Of a stretch of DNA of 64,000 nt, positions 51,138-59,140 are shown piece after piece. A program made the translations under genes and the position numbers. The notes under the pieces are model-generated. The model worked only from the letters and a program-made list of their open reading frames with translations. It did no database searches and was not told the DNA's origin. Position 1 is the stretch's first letter. The number at the start of each line of letters is the position of its first letter. This DNA is from Clostridia bacterium (lineage in GTDB: Bacteria; Bacillota; Clostridia; Oscillospirales; CAG-272): NCBI GenBank assembly GCA_017935065.1, contig JAGBIF010000022.1, positions 1 through 64,000 of the forward strand, read 5' to 3'.

Positions 51138-51189
51138 ATAGCAATAGAGTGAGCTTGGAAAATCAGTGCCAAGCTCACTCTATTGCTAT
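51138..51189. terminator. Perfect 21-bp hairpin
   Basis: 51138-51158 pairs without mismatch with 51169-51189 (arm ATAGCAATAGAGTGAGCTTG plus one G). The T-run is on the minus strand (CGTTTTTCTTTT), so it terminates the XRE gene, and it also closes the plus-strand lipoprotein gene. Such a long perfect arm is unusual compared with the 10-13 bp of other terminators in this window. Confidence 0.85.
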
Positions 51190-51250
51190 ATGTGAAAGAA
51201 AACTCATTTGATCTTGAGCAAATACTGTTTTTGGCTTATGTCAGGGAAAA

Positions 51251-51571
51251 TTAGTCGGAAAGCCAGCTATCAGCGAGTTTATCAAGCAACTCCTGTTTAT
51301 CAGCAGGTAGCTTTTTGTATTTTTCGGAATAGCTTGCAATATCGAGGTCATTACGCTTGCCACGCAAAATATAGTCCGCACTAATATTAAGCGCTGCACA
51401 TACTTTTACTAAATTTTCAGGGCGTATGGCTTTTTTTCCTAATTCAAGGTTAGAAATCATTTGGACTGATACGTCCATCATTTCGGCAAGCTGCTCCTGT
51501 GTTATCGCTAGCTCCTTGCGCCTTTTGTTTATACGAAGCCCTATTTCCTTTAATAAGTTAGAGTTGTTCAT
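51251..51571 (-). CDS. XRE-family HTH regulator
   Basis: A 106-residue Cro/CI-type DNA-binding protein. The helix-turn-helix is in residues 7-62 (RRKELAITQEQLAEMMDVSV, NLELGKKAIRPENLVKVCAAL), followed by a short helical tail (EKYKKLPADKQELLDKLA) for dimerising. It is divergent from the 152-residue/patatin operon. A 13-bp inverted repeat lies in the promoter spacer on each side. It is therefore probably an autorepressor that also represses the operon. Confidence 0.9.
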   Translation of the reverse strand: MNNSNLLKEIGLRINKRRKELAITQEQLAEMMDVSVQMISNLELGKKAIRPENLVKVCAALNISADYILRGKRNDLDIASYSEKYKKLPADKQELLDKLADSWLSD

Positions 51572-51611
51572 CTTGCCACCCTCCTTTATAATCTACTGTT
51601 AAAATTATATA

Positions 51612-51624
51612 TCCTACAGATTAA
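51612..51624 (-). promoter_or_regulatory. Operator half 1, in the XRE promoter spacer
   Basis: TCCTACAGATTAA on the plus strand (TTAATCTGTAGGA on minus), followed on the minus strand by TATATAAT. It is the inverted counterpart (12 of 13) of 51653-51665. The minus -10 is TATAAT; the -35 (TTATAA) is weak. Confidence 0.6.
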
Positions 51625-51643
51625 TTTTATAATCACCTAGGGG

Positions 51644-51672
51644 TTGACAAACTTAATCTATAGGAGTATAAT
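51644..51672 (+). promoter_or_regulatory. Promoter of the patatin operon with operator in spacer
   Basis: TTGACA (51644-51649), 17-base spacer, TATAAT (51667-51672). The spacer contains TTAATCTATAGGA (51653-51665), matching the operator at 51612-51624 in inverse orientation. A consensus promoter with an operator inside the spacer fits a strongly repressed, inducible operon. Confidence 0.8.
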
Positions 51673-51731
51673 ATTAACAAAAAATGTAGAAAAAAGACGA
51701 TTAGTGCATTATTTAACTTAAAGGAGCTAAT

Positions 51732-52190
51732 ATGGGAAGTATTGTAAATTGCAAAAATGCAAAGGATATTCTGGATAAGCTTTATCTTTTAACAGATTTT
51801 ATCGAAAGCTTTTCAAACGATAAAATCATATTGAAGAAAATTAAAAGGGTAGCTTTAATTTATCGCTCAAGAGCGAAGGAAAAGACGTTTCTTATGAGTG
51901 AAAATAACAGAGAGTCCATAATGTATCTTGCTGAAGGTGTCACAAGACTGGCTAGGGCGTTTGCAAGGGCAAAGATTACAGACGATTACAATCGGGCAAG
52001 AAGAGAGCTTGAAGCCTATAGAAAAGAGCTGGCTGATGCGGTAACGAAATTTGATTTGGAGTATGCCACGGCGAAGGGACGAGCGCTTTTTGGCACAATC
52101 GTTGATAAAGCTAAAGGTATAGGCGACGCTCTTAACAGGGAGATTGATAAGATTGCGCGAAAAGAAGACACGGACTCGGATGGTGACTAA
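51732..52190 (+). CDS. Unknown 152-residue helical protein
   Basis: I do not recognise this protein. It is almost wholly alpha-helical and basic (KNAKDILDKLYLLTDFIESF; ARRELEAYRKELADAVTKFD), with no signal peptide or membrane helix and an acidic end (KEDTDSDGD). AAAGGAGCTAAT precedes the ATG. It is the first gene of the XRE-controlled operon; the patatin-like gene begins six bases after its stop. More A/T-ending codons than the host core genes suggest acquired DNA. It may sense a signal or regulate the phospholipase (inference from order only). Confidence 0.75.
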   Translation: MGSIVNCKNAKDILDKLYLLTDFIESFSNDKIILKKIKRVALIYRSRAKEKTFLMSENNRESIMYLAEGVTRLARAFARAKITDDYNRARRELEAYRKELADAVTKFDLEYATAKGRALFGTIVDKAKGIGDALNREIDKIARKEDTDSDGD

Positions 52191-52196
52191 TAAAAA

Positions 52197-53096
52197 ATGA
52201 ATGTAGGTCTCGTGTATTCTGGAGGTCTTAGCAAGTGCGCTTATCAGGTTGGGTTTACGGAGGCGTTGCTTAAATATTTACCCAAATCGGATGTGAAGGT
52301 CGCTTCAGGAGCATCTATGGGGTTGTTTACGGCGTATGCCTTGGCTACTGACAAAATGGAAGAGCTTAAGGATTTGTACGAACAGATTAATACGTCTAAT
52401 TCATTAAGTCTTTTTTGGCAGGTATGTGCAAAAAAGTTATTAAAGCATGCGATGGACGCCTTTTTTACCTCAAAAGATAAAGTAAGCTTCCCAGTATGCT
52501 TTCCGTTGACGTTGATGCCGATTTTAAAGACGAAGTATTTCTGGCTTAACGGTGAATTTAATCCGTTTTGGAGTGATTATTTTAAAGCGGCGGCAAATTT
52601 TCCGTTCGTTTGCGGCGCACCGCGATTTATAGGAGGGCGTTTTGCGACTGACGGCGGAGCCGTCGATAATATTCCGCTTTATCCCTTGCTACGACTTAAA
52701 GATGATTATATTAACGGAAATTCCGAGCTTGATTTGATAATAGTTTTACATTTTCACTCGCGGTATAATTTTCGTCGGGAGTTCAAAACCGATATTCCCG
52801 TGCTTGATGTTGACGTATCGATTTGTAACGGTTTTAAAAAAAGACATTTTGATTTTTCTCGCGAATATGTAAACGAGATGATTGCCACATCGAGAGAGTA
52901 TGGAGAAAAAATAATGAGGCGGTTGCTTTCCTGCGGTCCTGATAAAAAGAATATATTCGACACAGTTAACGATATATATATGTCGGAGCATGAGCGCAGG
53001 CAACAGCACGATTCCGCCGACGGTCTGCTTACAGTTCTAAACGCAGTAGGAAAGGCGATTAGAAATGATAGAAGCTGTAGCAAAAAATTATACTGA
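52197..53096 (+). CDS. Patatin-like phospholipase
   Basis: A 299-residue serine lipase of the patatin fold. The oxyanion-hole region is GLVYSGGLSKCAYQVG (4-19), the nucleophile elbow GASMG (Ser 40), and the catalytic Asp is in ATDGGAVDN (Asp 152, the usual DGG motif). All catalytic parts are present. It would hydrolyse membrane phospholipids or related esters. Patatins serve as membrane-attacking effectors in several anti-phage systems (for example CapV in CBASS), but no nucleotide cyclase is seen here. Tightly coupled to the 152-residue gene and followed by a membrane protein. Confidence 0.9.
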   Translation: MNVGLVYSGGLSKCAYQVGFTEALLKYLPKSDVKVASGASMGLFTAYALATDKMEELKDLYEQINTSNSLSLFWQVCAKKLLKHAMDAFFTSKDKVSFPVCFPLTLMPILKTKYFWLNGEFNPFWSDYFKAAANFPFVCGAPRFIGGRFATDGGAVDNIPLYPLLRLKDDYINGNSELDLIIVLHFHSRYNFRREFKTDIPVLDVDVSICNGFKKRHFDFSREYVNEMIATSREYGEKIMRRLLSCGPDKKNIFDTVNDIYMSEHERRQQHDSADGLLTVLNAVGKAIRNDRSCSKKLY

Positions 53097-53110
53097 AAGG
53101 AGGCAATGAT

Positions 53111-53455
53111 ATGAAGAGAAGAAGTGTACCCTTGGCTATACTGTTTACCATCATAACTCTTGGGCTTTACGGTTTGTACTGGTTTGTATGTCTGACGAAC
53201 GATACAAATTCCTTGGCGAAGAGTAAGACGGCAGGAGGAGTTATGGCTCTTGTCTTTTCCGTAATTACGTTGGGATTGTATTCGTTTTATTGGATATATA
53301 TGCTAGGCGTAAAGGATGGGGAGATTTCAGGAAACGGCTCTCGCGGAGCGCTGTATCTTGTGCTTTGTTTCTTCGGTTTGGGATTTCTGCTTGCACCAAT
53401 ACTTACTCAGAATACCCTGAACAACGCAATAGAAAGAAACGTCGCGTCATACTAA
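53111..53455 (+). CDS. DUF4234 membrane protein
   Basis: A 114-residue protein with the DUF4234 pattern: a paired motif ITLGLYGLYWFVCLTNDTN (about 15-33) and a second copy ITLGLYSFYWIYMLG (about 53-67), then a third membrane segment (YLVLCFFGLGFLLAPILTQ). Four hydrophobic stretches in all. The function of the family is unknown. AAGGAGGCAATGAT precedes the ATG. Last gene of the XRE-controlled operon; a membrane partner of the patatin-like protein is possible. Confidence 0.88.
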   Translation: MKRRSVPLAILFTIITLGLYGLYWFVCLTNDTNSLAKSKTAGGVMALVFSVITLGLYSFYWIYMLGVKDGEISGNGSRGALYLVLCFFGLGFLLAPILTQNTLNNAIERNVASY

Positions 53456-53458
53456 TGA

Positions 53459-53498
53459 AATAAGGCGTACACAAGCATCGTCTTGCGTACGCCTTATT
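53459..53498. terminator. Bidirectional terminator
   Basis: AATAAGGCGTAC (53459-53470) pairs with GTACGCCTTATT (53487-53498). It lies between the DUF4234 gene (plus) and ylmH (minus). Confidence 0.8.
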
Positions 53499-53509
53499 AT
53501 ATTAAACGA

Positions 53510-54262
53510 TCAAATAAACACGTCTATATCAATATTAAGCTTACCCTTGCGTGAGGTCGTCTCATAGCCGAGATATATAAATCTTCCGTACCCGCGCACG
53601 CTTACGGTAGAGCCTACCGAGAGAGTGCTTTTTCCGCTTATTTGGGTGCCGTTTTCAAAAACCAGGCTCTTTACGAAAAGTCCGCTTGCGCGCTCGCGCG
53701 ACAGCGAAAAGACCTTGGCAACGATACCGTCAGCTCGCTCGCTTTCCGCCTGCACGCGCACTCTGCGAAAAAACCTGTGTTGCGCTATGCCGTCGGCATC
53801 CGCCTCGGTGATGATAACGTCGGTATGTCTTATCCTTGTCAGCGCATCGCTTATGTATTCCGACATATCATCCTTCACGAATACGTATGCGTCGTTATCT
53901 TTTATGATAATATCACCGATAACGTCGCGTGTGATGCCGAGCGCGAGAATAGAGCCGAGATAGTCTCGGTGCGTAAGAGCCTCGGCATACTTTTTTGACT
54001 TCGGGCTAATTTTCAAGGCCTTGATGGGAAACGGCTCGTCATAGCCAAGCTCGTCAGGCGAGCCAAAGCGAGCCATAACCCGCTCACAGCCCTCGCATCC
54101 GCCAAAGAAGCCGACCTGTGCCTCATCCCCGCCGCGAAGAAGCGATTTCAGCACGGATAGCTCGCCAAGCCCCAAAAAGTCGGTGAAGATAAAGTAGCCC
54201 GCGCTATTGCCCCTTGAGATAAGCTCACAAAAGCGCTTTTTGAGTGCCTCGTCGTCCCTCAT
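53510..54262 (-). CDS. ylmH: S4-domain RNA-binding protein YlmH
   Basis: A 250-residue protein of the YlmH family, usually encoded near sepF and linked to ribosome rescue and division clusters. The N-terminal domain (SAGYFIFTDFLGLGELSVLK; RDYLGSILALGITRDVIGDI) precedes a C-terminal S4 RNA-binding fold (LFVKSLVFENGTQISGKSTL, VGSTVSVRGYGRFIYLGY). The start ATG shares one base with the preceding parvulin stop (TGATG). Here it is 17 kb away from sepF instead of in the same operon. Confidence 0.88.
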   Translation of the reverse strand: MRDDEALKKRFCELISRGNSAGYFIFTDFLGLGELSVLKSLLRGGDEAQVGFFGGCEGCERVMARFGSPDELGYDEPFPIKALKISPKSKKYAEALTHRDYLGSILALGITRDVIGDIIIKDNDAYVFVKDDMSEYISDALTRIRHTDVIITEADADGIAQHRFFRRVRVQAESERADGIVAKVFSLSRERASGLFVKSLVFENGTQISGKSTLSVGSTVSVRGYGRFIYLGYETTSRKGKLNIDIDVFI

Positions 54263-55011
54263 CAGAATTTGTCTACGGGGTAGAGTATCCTGAGCTGTCC
54301 GAGCTTGCTTGTGAGAGCATCTCTTTCGCGTGACTCTGCAAGTGCCGCAAGGATGTTATCCTTGACCTCATCAAAGGCTACTGCCGATGCCTCGGTCTTG
54401 CTGTTGAGCCTTATGAGGTGATAGCCGAACTGTGTCTTGACGGGTGCCTCGGTAACGGTGCCAACTTCCATTGCGAATACCGCACTGTCAAACTCGGGCA
54501 CCATCTGTCCTCTCGTAAACTCACCGAGCGACCCGCCGTTTTCCTTAGAGGGACAGGAGGAATACTTCATAGCCGCATCCTCAAAGGAAATCTCGCCGCT
54601 TTTGATTTCGGAAAGCACCGCGAGCGCCGCTTCCTCGGTGTCAACGAGAATATGGCTTGCGTTTACGACCTCACCTGCTGTGAACTTGTCGGGATTTTCC
54701 TCATAGAACTTAAGCGCGTCCGCCTCGGTGGGAGCCTTCGCGCCCTTTACCGCCTTTTCGGCGGCATAGTTTATAAGAAGATTTTCCTTGAAGCGCGCAA
54801 GCTTTGCCTTGAACTCTGCCTCGGTCTCGTAAAGATTTCTTCTTGCGTCAAGAAGAAGGAGCTTCGAGTCAATAAGCTGTGCGAGCACCATCTCGCGCCC
54901 TTCGGGTGAATTGTAGCCCGCCCCGCGCTGACCGAGCGAGAGGATGAACTCATCCACGTCGGCACTTGTTATTGGCATACCGCCGACGGTTGCTAATACC
55001 TTGTTTTCCAT
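54262..55011 (-). CDS. Parvulin-type peptidyl-prolyl isomerase
   Basis: A 249-residue protein with SurA/PrsA-like layout but no signal peptide or lipobox, so it should act in the cytoplasm. An N-terminal chaperone-like helical part (ITSADVDEFILSLGQRG; LAQLIDSKLLLLDARRN) precedes a single parvulin domain (VNASHILVDTEEAALAVLSE, YSSCPSKENGGSLGEFTRGQ, VKTQFGYHLIRLNSK). The lack of an export signal was checked at the ATG at 55011 (ENKVLATVGGMPITSADVDE follows); no longer in-frame start exists. It is coupled to ylmH. Confidence 0.9.
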   Translation of the reverse strand: MENKVLATVGGMPITSADVDEFILSLGQRGAGYNSPEGREMVLAQLIDSKLLLLDARRNLYETEAEFKAKLARFKENLLINYAAEKAVKGAKAPTEADALKFYEENPDKFTAGEVVNASHILVDTEEAALAVLSEIKSGEISFEDAAMKYSSCPSKENGGSLGEFTRGQMVPEFDSAVFAMEVGTVTEAPVKTQFGYHLIRLNSKTEASAVAFDEVKDNILAALAESRERDALTSKLGQLRILYPVDKF

Positions 55012-55102
55012 TTTTATCTATTCCTTTCATTTGCCAAAAATCTTGGCATTTTTAATATATGTATATAACTATTTACAAAAAGCGGGATTATATCTGAAAT
55101 TT

Positions 55103-56467
55103 CTAAATACGAAGCCCCTTGGGATAGTGGTTTTTTATCACACCGCCCGAAGCCTTTCCACCGCCTAAAGCACAGCCGTGCCACATAACGGCGACATACC
55201 CCGAAAGCCCCGCGTCACAGCGCAGCTCCTCACCGTGCATATACTTAAGAGCCTCGCTCTCATCCTTCAGCTCATAGGTTGACTTAAAGAGATGTCCGTA
55301 TGCCGAGAAGAGCTGATGGTGCGGAACAAGCCTGCCCTTTATCACCTCGCCTATCGCAACCCCTGGCATAAATACGCCGTGGCAGGGAAGCGGGATTTCG
55401 TGACAGACGAGAGATACCGTACTGCCGCTCCTTACAAGCCTGCCTGGAGGTATGTCGGTGAGGTTGTCGCGAAGAAAGGCGTTGACTGTGGCACAGGATG
55501 CCTTGTCGGGGGGCGTGGACCTGTCGCGCGTAGGAGCGCCCGCACCGCCACCGCCGTCGCGCCTTTTCATAACCGCGAGAAACTGCCCCTCGCCAAGCGA
55601 AAGGTGGGGATAGCTTCTTCTTGCGCGTGCGGTATCAACAACCGTCCTGTTCAGATTAAGCCCGGGTGCCGTAGCAGCTACCAAGGCAGTATTGTTACAT
55701 TCAACAAGGAAAAAGTCGGGGTGATTTTCAAGAAAGTCTGCTACTTGATGCTCGTTTTCCTCGGGCGCGTAGGTGCAGGTAGAGTAGAGAAGATAACCGC
55801 CCTCTGCCACACAGCTTGAGCCCTGGTCAAGAATATCCTTCTGCCGTCTTGCCGAGGAAAGAATATTTTCCACCGACCAGTTTTCAACCGCCGCCTCTCC
55901 CTTTCTGAACATTCCCTCACCCGAGCAGGGCGCGTCAATCACTACGCAGTCAAAGAAGGCAGGGTAGAGCGAGGCGATTTCGGATACCTCGAGCGAGGTA
56001 ACGCAGGCATTCGTTATGCCAAGCCTTTCCATATTGGATACAAGCACCCGTGCGCGCTTCGGTATTACCTCGTTTGAAAGAAGCGAGCCACTGTGCCCGA
56101 TAAGCTGCGCGAGCTGTCCCGACTTTCCGCCAGGTGCAGCGCAGAGGTCAAGCACCTTAGCACCGTCCTTAAGCCTCGGCAGTGCCGAGACAGGTGCCAT
56201 CGCACCCGCATCCTGAAAATATATCATACCCGAGTGATGCTCAGGTGAGTTGCCAAGTCCCTCGCCGCCCGAGGTGACCGCAAAGCCACCCTCGCAGTAG
56301 GGAATACCTACAACCTCAACACCCTCTGGAAGGTTAAGCTCGCCACCAAATTTTATACGGTTGATGCGAAACGAGCGTACTGCAGGACAGGTGAGCGACT
56401 GGACGAAAGCATCAAAGCCGTCGCCAAGTATATTCTTCATTCTCAAAAGAAATTCTTCAGGAAACAT
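55103..56467 (-). CDS. RsmF-like rRNA m5C methyltransferase
   Basis: A 454-residue NOL1/NOP2/Sun-type enzyme that methylates cytosine C5 in rRNA. The SAM motif is LDLCAAPGGKSGQLAQL. The catalytic cysteines are in DAPCSGEGMFR (motif IV) and STCTYAPEENE (motif VI). A C-terminal PUA-like RNA-binding domain follows, as in RsmF/YebU. The ATG at 56467 (MFPEEFLLRMKNILG) is preceded by AGGGGGGTAGGT. Exact rRNA position is not readable from sequence. Confidence 0.92.
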   Translation of the reverse strand: MFPEEFLLRMKNILGDGFDAFVQSLTCPAVRSFRINRIKFGGELNLPEGVEVVGIPYCEGGFAVTSGGEGLGNSPEHHSGMIYFQDAGAMAPVSALPRLKDGAKVLDLCAAPGGKSGQLAQLIGHSGSLLSNEVIPKRARVLVSNMERLGITNACVTSLEVSEIASLYPAFFDCVVIDAPCSGEGMFRKGEAAVENWSVENILSSARRQKDILDQGSSCVAEGGYLLYSTCTYAPEENEHQVADFLENHPDFFLVECNNTALVAATAPGLNLNRTVVDTARARRSYPHLSLGEGQFLAVMKRRDGGGGAGAPTRDRSTPPDKASCATVNAFLRDNLTDIPPGRLVRSGSTVSLVCHEIPLPCHGVFMPGVAIGEVIKGRLVPHHQLFSAYGHLFKSTYELKDESEALKYMHGEELRCDAGLSGYVAVMWHGCALGGGKASGGVIKNHYPKGLRI

Positions 56468-56552
56468 ACCTACCCCCCTAACACAGTACTGCATAACATT
56501 ATACAATATCTTTGAGTTTAAGTCAACACCGAAAATTCAGTCGGGCTTATAT

Positions 56553-56637
56553 ACAAGGCAGAGCCTTGGTTCCATACCACACATTGTGTGAATTTCATGC
56601 GCCGCTTCGTGGCAATTCCACACAAGGCAGAGCCTTG
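56553..56637. repeat. Two copies of a 16-base palindromic unit
   Basis: ACAAGGCAGAGCCTTG occurs at 56553-56568 and again at 56622-56637. Each copy folds as CAAGGC-AGA-GCCTTG. Between them are other short inverted segments. The gap 56468-56775 holds no convincing gene. A further hairpin (56701-56715 with 56720-56735) lies near its right end. The units look like miniature repeat elements. Confidence 0.65.
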
Positions 56638-56775
56638 ATTACATACTGCCTATGGGAGATTAATACATCCCATCCGCAATTATTTGCTTTCAGGGGGTAA
56701 AAGGGGGACGCTTTGGAGTCAAAGCATCCCCCCTTGCCATCGTGCATCACCTTTCTTTTCATCCCGCACAGATAC

Positions 56776-56804
56776 TTGACACTTTTTGGTTTTTGTGCTA
56801 TAAT
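56776..56804 (+). promoter_or_regulatory. Promoter of the acyl-CoA synthetase-like gene
   Basis: TTGACA (56776-56781), 17-base spacer ending in TGTGC, TATAAT (56799-56804): full consensus with an extended -10. Confidence 0.9.
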
Positions 56805-56840
56805 GTACTCGGTGTGGAATAAATTTATGAGGTATTGATT

Positions 56841-58571
56841 ATGCCTACGAAAAACAGAAAGAAAAACTATCCCCTTTACGAGACTACTCATTTCAGCGAT
56901 TTCAGAGAGATGACCGAGCGTGTCGCACAGAAATATCCCGACCGCGTAGCCTTCAGATGGAAGACATCCCCCCACGATAAGGAAACCAAGACGGTGACCT
57001 TTACCGAGAGCCGTGATGCCATTCGCGCGCTCACGACCGAGCTTCACTCTATGGAGCTTGAGGGCAAGCGAGTTGCCATTATCGGTGCGGCATCCGTAGA
57101 GTGGTTCTTTTCCTATACCGCGCTTATGACTATGGGCGCTGTTACCGTTCCTATTGACAAGGAGCTTCCCATAGCCGACACCGCGTCTATCATCAATACC
57201 GCGGAGTGTGTTGGTATCGTTTACTCGGCATCGCTTAAGGATAAGGTAGAGGAGCTTCGCACTCTCTGCCCTACAGTCAAAACTCTCATCACCTTTGGAG
57301 GTGAGCTGGAGGGCGCACTCAGCTACGAAGCGCTTGTCAGCGCGGGTAAGGAAAAGCTTGCAGGCGGTGACAGAAGCTACTTTGACTATGAAATAGACCG
57401 CGAGGGGCTTGCCTCTATCGTGTTCACCTCGGGCACCACAGGCAAGGGCAAGGGAGTAATGCTTTCGCTTAAGAACATCTGCTCGGATATGGAGCAGGGA
57501 ATGTATAACTTCAACATTACCCCCAAGACTATGTTCGTGCTTCCCCCTCATCACACCTTCGGCTCTACTGTAAACTTTGTCGGCCACTTCGCGCAGGGCT
57601 GTGAGGTCTATATATCCTCGGGAATTAAGTATATACTTAACGAGCTGAAGGAGTTCAAGCCCACGCACCTTATTCTCGTTCCTCTTTTCGTCGAGACCTT
57701 CTACAAGAGAATTATGGCAACGGCAGAAAAGACGGGCAAGCTCGCAACCCTCAAAAAGGGTATTAAGATATCCAATATGTTAAGAAAGGTTGGCATTGAC
57801 CTTCGTAAAAAGCTCTTTGGCGAGAGTGTCCTTTCCAACTTCGGCGGTGAGCTTGAGATGATAATCTGTGGTGGTGCCGCGCTTAATCAGAGCATTATCG
57901 ACTTCTTTGAGGCTATCGGTGTAGTCATTCTTAACGGCTACGGAATTACCGAGTGCGCGCCCCTTATTTCCTGTAACAGAAACGAGTACAGACGACAAGG
58001 CTCGGTCGGTATGCCTATTGTCGGCGGTGTTGTCAAAATTGATAACCCCAACGAGGCAGGCGAGGGCGAGATTTGCTACAAGGGCCCCAACGTAATGCTC
58101 GGCTACTTCGGTGACGAGGCGGCAACGAAGGCAGTTATCGACGAGGAAGGCTTCTTCCACACGGGCGACCTCGGCAGAGTTGAGATACACGACGGCGAGC
58201 AGTGGATATTCATTACGGGCAGAAGCAAGAACCTTATCATACTCTCAAACGGTAAGAACGTCTACCCCGAGGAGCTTGAGACCGACCTTCAGGGCATCTA
58301 CGGTGTCAGCGAGGTTGTAGTCTACGAGGGACTTTCACAGGATATGCACTCAACCGACGTTATAGTTGCCGAGATATACCCCGACGCAGACGCCCTCGCG
58401 CTTCACAATATCACCGATGCAAAGAAGTACTTCGAGGACGAGGTAAAGAAGATAAATGCCAAAAACGCCCCCTACAAGGCAATCGGCAGAGTAAAGATAA
58501 GAAATGAGGAATTCCCCAAGAATACCTCAAGAAAGATAACGAGATTTAAGCTCGATAAGACCATCGACTGA
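56841..58571 (+). CDS. AMP-forming long-chain acyl-CoA synthetase-like protein
   Basis: A 576-residue ANL-family adenylating enzyme. The ATP-binding motif is FTSGTTGKGKGVMLS, then NGYGITECAPLIS (A5), GEICYKGPNVMLGYF, HTGDLGRVE (A7) and the hinge/lysine region ITGRSKNLIILSNGKNVYPE. The C-terminal lysine is in KNTSRKITRF. Length and motifs match FadD-type enzymes that activate fatty acids, but substrate choice is not certain. ATG 56841 follows GAGG. No acyl carrier protein or dehydrogenase gene is nearby, so a role in lipid recycling is more likely than beta-oxidation (inference). Confidence 0.9.
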   Translation: MPTKNRKKNYPLYETTHFSDFREMTERVAQKYPDRVAFRWKTSPHDKETKTVTFTESRDAIRALTTELHSMELEGKRVAIIGAASVEWFFSYTALMTMGAVTVPIDKELPIADTASIINTAECVGIVYSASLKDKVEELRTLCPTVKTLITFGGELEGALSYEALVSAGKEKLAGGDRSYFDYEIDREGLASIVFTSGTTGKGKGVMLSLKNICSDMEQGMYNFNITPKTMFVLPPHHTFGSTVNFVGHFAQGCEVYISSGIKYILNELKEFKPTHLILVPLFVETFYKRIMATAEKTGKLATLKKGIKISNMLRKVGIDLRKKLFGESVLSNFGGELEMIICGGAALNQSIIDFFEAIGVVILNGYGITECAPLISCNRNEYRRQGSVGMPIVGGVVKIDNPNEAGEGEICYKGPNVMLGYFGDEAATKAVIDEEGFFHTGDLGRVEIHDGEQWIFITGRSKNLIILSNGKNVYPEELETDLQGIYGVSEVVVYEGLSQDMHSTDVIVAEIYPDADALALHNITDAKKYFEDEVKKINAKNAPYKAIGRVKIRNEEFPKNTSRKITRFKLDKTID

Positions 58572-58590
58572 TATACTCCGTTGTAATAAT

Positions 58591-58624
58591 ACAAGTGGCT
58601 ACCGCATTTGCAGTAGCCACTTGT
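58591..58624 (+). terminator. Terminator of the acyl-CoA synthetase-like gene
   Basis: ACAAGTGGCTAC (58591-58602) pairs perfectly with GTAGCCACTTGT (58613-58624), followed by TTGCTGT. Confidence 0.8.
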
Positions 58625-58683
58625 TTGCTGTACAAAAGCATAATCGGAAGCAACTAAGGAAAATTAAGCTCTCACCAAAACAA

Positions 58684-58713
58684 AAGACCGAGGCTAACCG
58701 TAGCCTCGGTCTT
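58684..58713 (-). terminator. Terminator of the small XRE gene
   Basis: AAGACCGAGGCTA (58684-58696) pairs perfectly with TAGCCTCGGTCTT (58701-58713), with TTTTGTTTTG following on the minus strand. It lies 9 bases past the XRE stop. Confidence 0.85.
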
Positions 58714-58721
58714 AAAATTAT

Positions 58722-58964
58722 CTATTCTACATCAAGATTTTTATAAAGAAACATATCATCATTCAAAAACTCAACCACGCTCATACCAAAGTCGTTTGCG
58801 AGCATCATCACAGTTGATAATGTAACAGTCCTGCTTTTTCCGCTCATAATCCACTGCATATGTCCGTGTTGTATCCCCGATTGCTGCTCTAAACGGTACT
58901 GTGTCATTTCCTTTTTTGCGAGCAAGTCGGTTACCCTTTTGGCAACAGCATCATTTACAGTCAC
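58722..58964 (-). CDS. Small XRE-family HTH regulator
   Basis: An 80-residue Cro-like protein (AVAKRVTDLLAKKEMTQYRL; SGIQHGHMQWIMSGKSRTVT; MMLANDFGMSVVEFLNDD). The start is GTG 58964 with GGAGG seven bases upstream; the open frame continues upstream through AT-rich intergenic DNA. It is divergent from the M16 peptidase gene. A perfect 8-bp inverted repeat lies between the two (58985-59004), which suggests autoregulation and control of the peptidase. Confidence 0.85.
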   Translation of the reverse strand: MTVNDAVAKRVTDLLAKKEMTQYRLEQQSGIQHGHMQWIMSGKSRTVTLSTVMMLANDFGMSVVEFLNDDMFLYKNLDVE

Positions 58965-58984
58965 AATCCACCTCCGAAAGAATA

Positions 58985-59004
58985 TACGGAAGAACACTTC
59001 CGTA
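58985..59004. promoter_or_regulatory. Putative XRE operator
   Basis: TACGGAAG-AACA-CTTCCGTA: a perfect 8-bp inverted repeat with a 4-base centre, 20 bases upstream of the small XRE start and about 137 bases before the M16 peptidase start. Confidence 0.6.
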
Positions 59005-59140
59005 ATTATTATATTCATTTCGAATGTAAAAAATAAGAATGTATACTTTCCTATTGATAATAGTAAACATTCCACTTGAAAAATATTCTTTCCTATGCTA
59101 CAATAAATACAAACATAAAAGAAAGGATAGGAATGGTATA

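Noticed and set aside
56595..57668. 357-codon minus-strand frame opposite the acyl-CoA synthetase-like gene
   Set aside because: Covers the promoter and repeat region as well as the gene, no start signal, no recognisable domain.
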